DNA from: Gari tellinella
Taxonomy: Eukaryota > Mollusca > Bivalvia > Cardiida > Psammobiidae
NCBI GenBank assembly: GCA_922989275.2
Contig: OV277856.1
Coordinates: 83,409,038 to 83,473,037 of the forward strand
DNA: 64,000 nucleotides
Reading direction: 5' to 3'
Part shown: positions 56,826-64,000 of the stretch, in pieces
Layout of the letters: each line of letters opens with the position of its first letter
Position numbering within the stretch: position 1 is the stretch's first letter
Position numbers and translations under genes: made by a program
The notes under the pieces: generated by a model
Databases searched by the model: none
Told to the model about the DNA's origin: nothing
Seen by the model: the letters and a program-made list of their open reading frames with translations, nothing else

Positions 56826-57289
56826 TGGGACGTTGGATCCAAAAATGGTACGTTTATGTAGTGGGGCGTTGATGCAGTGGGACGTTGAGACCAGACACCG
56901 TCCCATTTACTCGTAATGTTTTGGCCTTTATTTATAATATAATCTAAAAAAAAAAAAAATGTTTTGTCCCAGGGACTCAATGTTTTACAAAAGGTGTATC
57001 CCCAGGCCACTCCATTCTGACTTCTAAATAAATCACTGAAAAGCCGACAAAATAATATACTAAATCTCTAGTTTGTTTTTAACTATTGCCTTTGATATAG
57101 CTGACACATTTTGACGACATTTCAAGTTAGACTGTTCTGTTTATACAACTTTATCTGATATTTGCTATCCTCTGCTTCAGCAGCCTCTACATCATACCTG
57201 CTAGACTTTCTCTCATTTTGAGATAATTGAGCAAAAGAGGGACATTATACCCTGAAGCGCTTACATGAGAAATCATCATCATTATCCAG

Positions 57290-58262
57290 TTTAGTTTAAC
57301 CACACCATTGATTAATCCTGCTTATAAGGATGAGGCCTGGCTGTCCAGTCTGGAACGAAGTCTCCGTCTCCAAGCTTGGCGATTTTGTGGGTTGGGGTTT
57401 TCCAAACGAGAGTTTCACAGTCACGTTTTACAAGGTCCTCCAAAAAGAGCCTTGGTCTGCCTTGACCCCGCTGTGTTGTGATCTTCAGGAAAATTAATTT
57501 GATAGATCCAACTAGAGCTTCCATCTATCTGGCCAATCCATTTCAGCCTATTTGATTGCAGGATCTCTGTAATGCCTCTTATGTTCAGCTGAGGTAACAA
57601 AGAGTCAAAATGGACATCTTTATCTGGTTTGACCAGGAAGATCCATCGTATTATGACTTTGTCATTTCGCTGCATATGTCTGTGTGTATTTGCCGATACA
57701 GCCAATGTCTCTGATCCGTAGAGCATAGCGCTCCTTACTGAGTAGACTCATCCTCTGGTTGCAGATGGAGAAACTTGCTTGTCAATATGGGGAGGAGCTC
57801 TCTGAACTTTTTCCAGGCCGACTTGCAGCGTGTTATTGCTGGAAGCTCACATCCTCCTCCAGACAACAGTGTATCTCCAAGGTAGCAAAAGTCTGTTACA
57901 ACATATAGCTTTTAGTTTCCAGCCTCTACCTCTGTCATAGGCCTACCACCTGTTGGTCTGGCTTATCCCTTACAGTGTGGGCATTTGTATTGTGGATCAG
58001 GTCTGAGTGGTCCCTTGATTTCACTGCATTTCTTGTGGACACACTTTGAGCAGCCTACGAGCAAAGAATGGAGTTTCTTCCTGCTCCGCTTAGGAATACT
58101 GCATAGGGGTATTTTGCTGATCTTCTCAGTGGGTCAAGGTTGGGACCAGAGATCATTACCATGGTCTTGTTCATATTTACTCTTATCCCCTTCTTTTCCA
58201 TTCCTGTCTTCCAGATTGTCAGGCGCTCAGGAAGATATGAATGGAAAAGAAGGGACTAAGAA
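57290..58262 (-). pseudogene. LINE reverse transcriptase 3' fragment (RTE-like), broken
   Basis: Minus-strand blocks in order: EKKGIRVNMNKTMVMISGPN (post-RT, typical EKRGLRVN.SKT), PYAVFLSGAGRNSI, GCELPAITRCKSAWKKFREL, then MLYGSETLAVSANTHRHMQR, IIRWIFLVKPDK, QLNIRGITEILQSNRLKWIG and GRPRLFLEDLVKRDCETLVW. This is the C-terminal third of an RTE-type (or related) LINE ORF2, downstream of the catalytic motifs, with stops and frame changes between blocks. 5' truncation is usual for LINE copies. It lies between W8 and the right end of W7. Confidence 0.75.
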
Positions 58263-59769
58263 ATGAGAAAATATAATTGCACAATGGCTGTCTCCAGAAG
58301 CTTTCTTCTTCTATTTGATCAATTGACCCGCTTTATGACAAATATTCACATCATGTGGCCTAACTTTTTGTCAATGTTATCATTCTGAGTAAGTTTCATG
58401 AAAATCTGTCTTAAATGTTGCCTTTGTAGTGTGGTTCAAATAGGTTATTGTGCCTTAAAAAACTTGAATTCTACATATACTTTCAGTTTGATGCTGTAAG
58501 TAGTTGTTAAAGTAATCAATTTTCTTGTAAAAAGTGAACGGTTGTATAACAATGTTAGTTTGCTAACCCAATACTTACACTGGTTCTAATAAGTTTATCT
58601 CCTTTGCCTTCAAATAGCTTGATTTTGAAACATATTTGCAAAAAGTATTTTCATTTATCAATTACTGTAAATGGTTGGGAAGGTAACCAAATATTACTTT
58701 CATGTTAAAAGTGAACGTTTTATGACACTTTTAACTTGCAAACCAGATTAGGAACCTAAAGTACATGTACAATGGTTCTGACAGGTTGTTGTACTTTGAC
58801 TTAAAAATGCCAGGATATCTCTCATATTTTCAATATAATGCTCTTACTAAGAAATTGTTGTACATAGTTGCTATGGTAACCAAATATAATTGTTCAGGCT
58901 AAAGCAAATGTGTATATGACAATGTTTATTTGCAAAATTTATAATAAAACTAATTAAAGTAATTGTGCAAGGATTCTCATAGTTTGCTGTATATTGAGTG
59001 CCAAATGTCTTGAATTTGACACACATTTCCAGTAAAATATGTTCTTTTGGCAGGCATTACCATAGTTACCAAGTAATATCTGCATGTTTTGTCTTCTATT
59101 TCTATTTTATAACACTACAGTTGGTGGTAGTAGCCATTAAAGAGTGATCCGGATTCATTTTAAGTAATCGTAACAGCCCAGTTAAATAGGCAATAAAAAC
59201 ATTGAAAAGTTTATAGTTTCGTTTCCATGGTTACCTACTTAGCAACATAGTAATAATAGTAATAAAAATATTTGCTACTGATAATCAATCATGTTCATCA
59301 ACGATGCATGAATTTTCTGTACCAGTCCTTAAACTATGACAAAAATCAAGGATTTTTGCTTTTAGTATATTAACCCATAAACCTTGCACTTGTGTACCAA
59401 TCAGGTGTAATGTTGAGTTGAAAGTTACAATGTTATTTAATTGTCAATACATATGTATGTCATATTTCAACTCTCAGATATTATTGTATCTAAAACTTGT
59501 ACATTTTTATCTGAAAATGCCATGAATTTGATGTTTTTTCCTTGCCAAAAACACTGATTTTAGGGGGAAAGAATGTTTTTGCGTTACCATGGCAACCGAA
59601 GACCGGAACTAAGTTTTTTTGGTACTATTTCCAATTTCATGTAAATATATGCAAATAGTGTAAGTTTCATGCAAATCGGAAACCATGCGTGCTGATTATA
59701 ACAAATAATTACTATATGTATCAAACACTGTTAAATCTGATGTAAGAGTTATAGCCCTTGTTTAAAAAA
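58263..59769. repeat. W7 right subterminal region, four to five diverged units
   Basis: Units of roughly 150-190 bases share GTTGCTATGGTAACCAAATA (58868), CATTACCATAGTTACCAAG (59046), TTTCCATGGTTACC (59221) and GTTACCATGGCAACCG (59583). They are inverted relative to 46555-46920. No coding content. Confidence 0.65.
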
Positions 59770-60657
59770 ATCTGCACCACTTCCAGATCTGGCATCCACC
59801 ATAAATTAAAGCCTTATGGTCTGAACTATTCGAATATATCATCAGAAATTTTATACTAGATGGGTTAAAAAAGAATCAATTTTAAGGCACTTTTATTGAG
59901 TTGGCCTTTCTACTAGTAGTGAAATATTCTTCTCAGAAACTACTATGGCAAGAGCTTTGGTATGAAGCATAGTGACACTTTTAGATGTTCTTTACCAATA
60001 TTGCTGAAATGGTTCGGGTCTGTTGCATATCTGGGTCATATTACGTAAACATAGATCCATGTACAAAATATTTGACAGCACACTTAATTTTCAAGCTCAT
60101 CAGCAATATATTTGAAATAATGTCTCTGGGGTTAAGAGTGATCCCACCACAGAGGTCATATGATCCTTGTGTTGATTTTTCCAGGTGAGCGATATTTATG
60201 CACGTATGGGCCTCTTGTTTCATCTAAATCGGGCATTTTTTAGTTTGTCCGCTCTCTAGCTCAAACAAATTTATTCCAATCCTTTTGAAACTTGGTCAGC
60301 ATGTGTATTATCATAATGTCTCGGTTATGTTCCATAACCAGCCAGATTGCCTTAGACATTCATGAGTTATGCCCCTTTTTTGTAAAAAACGGGCATATTT
60401 TAGTTTGTCTTGGCCCTTACTCAAATAAATTTATTCCAATCCTTTTGAAACTTTGTCAGCATGTGTATGACCATAATGTCTCGGTCAAGTTCGATAACCA
60501 GCAAGATTGCCCCTGACATTTATGAGTAATGCCCCTTTTATCATCAAAAACGGGCATTTTTTTGTTTGTCCACTCTCTTTCTCAAACAAATTTATTCCAA
60601 TCCTTTTAAAACTTGGTCAGCATATGACCCCTAACTTTCAGAGTTCTTCCCCTTTTT

Positions 60658-61980
60658 AGCTCACCTGGCACGTAGTGCCAAGGTGAGCTATTTTGATCGT
60701 CCTCTGTCCGTCGTCTGTCGTCGTTCGTTCGTTCGTCCGTCCGTCCGTCGTCAACAATTTCTTTAAACGACATCTCCTCCGAAACTACTGGATAGATTTT
60801 TACCAAACTTGGCCTGAATGATCCTTATATGGTCCTCTTTCAAAGTTGTTCAAACATTTCCGGTCCGTTGCATATCTAGGTCACAGGAGCTAAAAATATA
60901 TTTTTTCAATGAAAACTTAAAAAATCTTCTTGTCTGAAACCACAGTACCCTGAGCTTAGATATTTTGCACAAAGCATCGTCTTTAGGTCCTCTATCAAGA
61001 TTGTTCAAATTATGTCCCCTGGGTAAAAAATGACCCCGCCCCGGGGGTCGTAATTTTACATAGAGTTATATAGTGAAATCTTCAAACATCTTTTTCTCTA
61101 TAACTAATATAGCCAGAGCTTTGATATTTGGCATGATGACTCTTCTAGAAGTCCTTAACCAATATTGTAAATATGGTTCCGGTCAGTTGCATATCTAGGT
61201 CACAGGAGCTAAAAATAGTATAGTACCTTGAGCTTAGATATTTGGCACAAAGCATCATCTACAGGTCCTCCATAAAGATTGTTCAAATTGTGTCCCTGGA
61301 ATAAAAGATGACCCCGTCCTGGGGATCGTAATTTTACATAGAGTTATATAGTGAAATCTTCAAACATCGTTATCTCTGAAACTAATATGGTCAGAGCTTT
61401 GATATTTGGCATGATGACACTTCTAGAAGCCCGTAACCAACATTGTAAATATGGTTCCGGTCAGTTGCATATCTAGGTCACAGGAGCTAAAAATAGATTT
61501 TTTCAATGAATTCTTAAAAAATACCCTGAGCTAACATATTTGGTACAAAGCATTATCTTAAGGTCCTCTATCAAGATTGTTCAAATTATGCCCCTTGAGT
61601 TAAATCTGCCAAGGCTCTAGGGGTTGCAGTTTTACATAGAGTTATGTAGTGAAATATTCTTCTCTGAAACTACTATAGCAAGAGCTTTGGTATTTAGCAT
61701 AGTGACACTTTGAGATATTCTTTACCAATATTGCTGAAATGGTTCGGTCTGTTGCATATCTGGGTCATATTAGCTAAAAATAGATTTTTTTCAATGAAAA
61801 GTCTTCCTGTCTGAAACCATCCATGTACAAAATATTTGACAGCACACTTAATTTTCAAGTTCATCTGCAAGATTTTTGAAAAATGTGTCTGGGGTAAAAA
61901 GTGATCCCACCCCAGGGGTCATGTGACCCTTGTGTTGGTTTTTCCAGGTGAGCGATATTTAGGCCTGCATGGGTTTTAGT
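60658..61980 (+). mobile_element. Family S element, copy f (complete, in D)
   Basis: AGCTCACCTGGCACGTAGTG CCAAGGTGAGC after CCCCTTTTT of a D unit; CGTCGTTCGTTCGTTCGTCC leader; core units; 3' CCAGGTGAGCGATATTTAGG CC...ATGGGTTTTAG. D sequence resumes near 61985. Confidence 0.85.
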
Positions 61981-62041
61981 ATGACTACATTCTAAGATCG
62001 ATTTGACGGGCGTATAATGTGCCCGGCTTGCGGTGCTCTTT

Positions 62042-62370
62042 TTTTAAAAAATTTAGACGTTACCATAATAGTGATGTCATGTTGCAATTCTGACGTAAGC
62101 AGTGGGATTATCATAGCATGTGCTTCTTTTATGAAATTTCTCCGTAGGGCTTCCCAATAATGGTAGTCAATTGTGTCCTGTCTTTTCATTACGGCAGCAT
62201 GTTTTGTAGCAAATCACTAAGCTGAAGAACATGAATCCAAGATTGAAAGTAACGATGTAATTCCGATTACGTCAAATCAATAAATCAGTGACGTCATTGT
62301 ACGATTCGATATAAACTTGGGGCTTAACACGGGGTAAATCATGTACTTTCTCTTTCAATTTTGTTTAAAA
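62042..62370. other. Unassigned sequence beside D
   Basis: CRE-like TGACGT sites and AT-rich filler. A 65-codon minus-strand frame has no motif. Confidence 0.5.
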
Positions 62371-63551
62371 AGTGTCCGTTGTCGTGTGTCGTCCGTCATC
62401 TTTAACAATTGCTTGAAATGACATCTCCTCCTATACAGCTTGACAGAATTCAACCAAACTTTACAGAAATGTTCCTTGGGTCAAGCTCTTTCAAATTTGT
62501 TCAAAGAATTTAAAACAATGCAGAACTCTGAACCAAAGTGAAAAAATAAGGAAATCTTAAAAAACCTTCTTGTCAAAATCTGCAATGGCCAGAGCTTAGA
62601 TATTTGGCACATAGCATCATCTATAGGTCCTCTATCAAGTTTGTTCAAATTATGCCCCTCGGGTCAAATTGGCCCCACCCCGGGGGTCACAGTTTTACAT
62701 AGAGTTATATAGTGAAATTTTCAAACGTCGTCTTCTCTGAAACTAATATGGCCAGAGCTTTGATATTTGGCATGGTGACACTTCTAGATGGCCTTTACCA
62801 AAAGCGTACAAATGATTCTGGTCGGTTGCATAACTAGGTTACAGGAGCTAAAAATAGATTTTTTTCAATGAAAATTAAAAAAATCTTTTTGTCTGAAACT
62901 ACAAGGGCCTGAGCTTATATATTTGGCACATAGCATCGCCTACAGCTCCTCTTTCAAGTTTGTCCAAATTATGCCCCTGGGGTCAAAATTGGACCCGCCC
63001 TGGGGGTCACAGTTTTACAAAGAGTTATATAGTGAAATTTTCAAACGTCTTCTTCTCTGAAACTAATATGGCCAGAGCTTTGATATTTGGCATGGTGACA
63101 CTTCTAGATGGCCTATACCAAAATTGTACATATGATTCTGGTCGGTTGCATAACTAGGATACAGGAGCTAAAAATAGATTTTTTTCAATGAAAATTAAAA
63201 AAATCGTCTTGTCTGAAACTACAAGGGCCAGAGTTTATATATTTGGCACATAGCATTGCCTACAGCTCCTCTTTCAAGTTTGTCCAAATTATGCCCCTGG
63301 GGTCAAAATTGGACCCGCCCTGGGGGTCACAGTTTTACAAAGAGTTATATAGTGAAATTTTCAAACGTCTTCTTCTCTGAAACTAATATGGCCAGAGCTT
63401 TGATATTTGGCATGGTGACACTTCTAGATGGCCTACACCAAAATTGCAAATGGTTCTGGTCGGTTGCATAACTAGGTCACAGGAGCTAAAAATAGATTTT
63501 TTTCAATGAAAACTTTAAAAATCTTCATGTCTGAAACTACAAGGGTCATAT
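62371..63551 (+). mobile_element. Family S element, copy g (headless, cut by W4 copy b)
   Basis: Starts in the leader (GTGTCCGTTGTCGTGTGTCG) without the 5' hairpin; core units with a near-exact internal duplication (GAGCTTTGATATTTGGCATG GTGACACTTCTAGATGGCCT at 62756, 63074 and 63393, about 318 apart); stops at 63551. Confidence 0.8.
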
Positions 63552-64000
63552 CCCAAACCAAAATACTAGCAAGTGGGAAGATCGTGATAAGCATGCAACA
63601 TGCATGTGCACGCTTATTGCAGTCTTAATAAGAATGCAGTCCTGATAAATAAGTGGAAAAAAGCGCGCAAGCAAATTAAGTGTGCAGTGAGGATTTTCAC
63701 TGCATGCTTCCGCAGGCTTAAATTTGTTTAAGATTGCAACAAGGGCGTAATTTAGCGCCATAAAAGTAAATTAAGTGTGAGGATTTCCACCACAGGCTTA
63801 AGTTTTGTTTAAGGTTGCAACAAGCGTGCAATTTTTGCGCCATAAGATGACTCTGCAAGCTTAATATAATGTCTGAGTGTTTGATAGAAGTCATTTCATT
63901 GGCTCACTGAAGAAGTAAACCTTATTCTGATTGGACTGTTTTGGCTCCAAATTCATATCTTCAAAGACAAATAGAAGAAGTGTGTTTACAGAGTTTTGGG
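63552..64000. mobile_element. GCAAGC-word element W4, copy b (runs off the window)
   Basis: CCCAAACCAAAATACTAGCA AG..., then AAGCATGCAACATGCATG, GCGCGCAAGC, CACTGCATGCTTCCGC, AAGGTTGCAACAAGCGTGCA, GACTCTGCAAGCTTAA words. Shares its first 13 bases with 29517 and, like that copy, is inserted in an S element. Confidence 0.65.

Larger units (their letters stand above)
47116..56892. mobile_element. AACGTCCCAC-word element W8 (9.8 kb)
   Basis: GGTCGCAACGTACCAC...AACGTACCAG...GGAACGTCCC...GGAACGTCCCAC (47116-47185) faces GTGGGACGTTGG...GGTACGTTT...GTGGGGCGTTG...GTGGGACGTTGAGACC (56826-56892). The word arrays are inverted, and the outer 16 bp agree at 13 positions. Target duplication unresolved. The DIRS element sits just inside the left end; the rest of the interior has no recognised gene. 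Confidence 0.6.
44108..59915. mobile_element. Giant TIR element W7 (15.8 kb), GTA duplication
   Basis: TAGTAGAGGGGCTGACCCCA...TTTAACCCATCCGGTATAAA ATTTCTG...GGTGGATGCCAGATTCAGAA GTGGTGCA (44108-44260) is answered in inverse by 59770-59915 (TGCACCACTTCCAGATCTGG...). GTA flanks both sides (44105-44107, 59916-59918), and removing the insert plus one GTA restores the S unit seen at 61645. Deeper inverted similarity (TTGGTTACCTTAGCAACCA near 46595; GTTGCTATGGTAACCAAATA near 58868) suggests ends longer than 1 kb. No transposase recognised. It contains W6, W8, DIRS and a LINE. Confidence 0.8.
43725..60219 (+). mobile_element. Family S element, copy e, split by W7
   Basis: 5' part 43725-44107 (AGCTCACTTGGCACATAGTG CCAAGGTGAGC...), 3' part 59916-60219 (GTGAAATATTCTTCTCAGAA...CCAGGTGAGCG...GGGCCTCTTGTTT). 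The intact homologue at about 61640-61980 of S copy f shows what was interrupted. It starts after the same CCCCTTTTT as copies d and f. Confidence 0.85.
41273..62041 (+). mobile_element. Family D element, interrupted three times
   Basis: 5' hairpin TATACGCCCGTCTTTAGACG GGACGTA at 41273-41301; a duplicated leader of about 160 bases (GCACGAAAGGTCCTTTGTTG at 41327 and 41490); then units of 150-160 bases (AACGGGCAT, TTTGTCCGCTCTCTAACTC, AGAGTTATGCCCC) at 41640-41954, 43405-43724 and 60220-60657; and a 3' end GACGGGCGTATAATGTGCCC near 62006-62040. All else in this span is inserted sequence, chiefly three family S elements. Confidence 0.7.

Overview
This is a eukaryotic, intron-bearing, AT-rich window that is mostly transposable elements. 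The repeat families (elements opening with a GCTCACCTG...AAGGTGAGC hairpin, elements opening with an ACGCCCGTC...GACGGGACGT hairpin, a tRNA-derived SINE with a GTTGAAAGCGACG-type tail, and a DIRS retrotransposon) are of the kind abundant in bivalve molluscs. I infer a bivalve, probably a heterodont clam, without being able to name the species.

Host genes are sparse. (1) A plus-strand gene encoding a von Willebrand factor A (VWA) domain is seen as two phase-matched exons, 21280-21400 and 40657-40793, separated by a 19.26 kb intron; neither end of the gene is visible. (2) A small putative minus-strand gene lies inside that intron: a start-codon exon near 33.12-33.27 kb, a last coding exon at 30899-31009, and possibly a non-coding first exon near 34.0-34.2 kb. 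At least one exon of it is unplaced.

The rest is a layered record of insertions, several of them readable because the interrupted repeat resumes exactly on the far side. Left block, 1-18.0 kb: a tandem-unit element (family T) is split by a 4.2 kb TIR transposon (147-4377, perfect 32-bp TIRs, TTTT duplication) and by a 12.8 kb element (4508-17331) whose ends are arrays of GCGGA words. The latter contains a SINE with a perfect 13-bp duplication, an inverted T copy, palindromic MITEs and a 5.2 kb long-TIR element holding a dead LINE. Middle block (the big intron): family C split by an element carrying dispersed GTTACATCAAGG words, three family S elements, a piggyBac-like TTAA MITE, a GCAAGC-word element, a ZBED/hAT transposase pseudogene, tandem arrays and an hAT-like MITE. 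Right block, 41.27-62.04 kb: one family D element interrupted three times by family S at the same T-run. The second S copy is split by a 15.8 kb TIR element, which holds a 9.8 kb AACGTCCCAC-word element, which in turn holds a nearly intact DIRS retrotransposon (47262-52008).

The DIRS element is the best-preserved mobile unit: gag-like ORF, RT/RNase H/methyltransferase-like ORF (one in-frame stop), tyrosine recombinase ORF with its catalytic residues, split inverted terminal repeats, and an internal complementary region that reproduces the circle junction. The most unusual theme is that at least eight large or medium elements share one design: short family-specific words scattered densely in their ends or throughout. 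I found no rRNA, functional tRNA, CRISPR or bacterial-type operon features.
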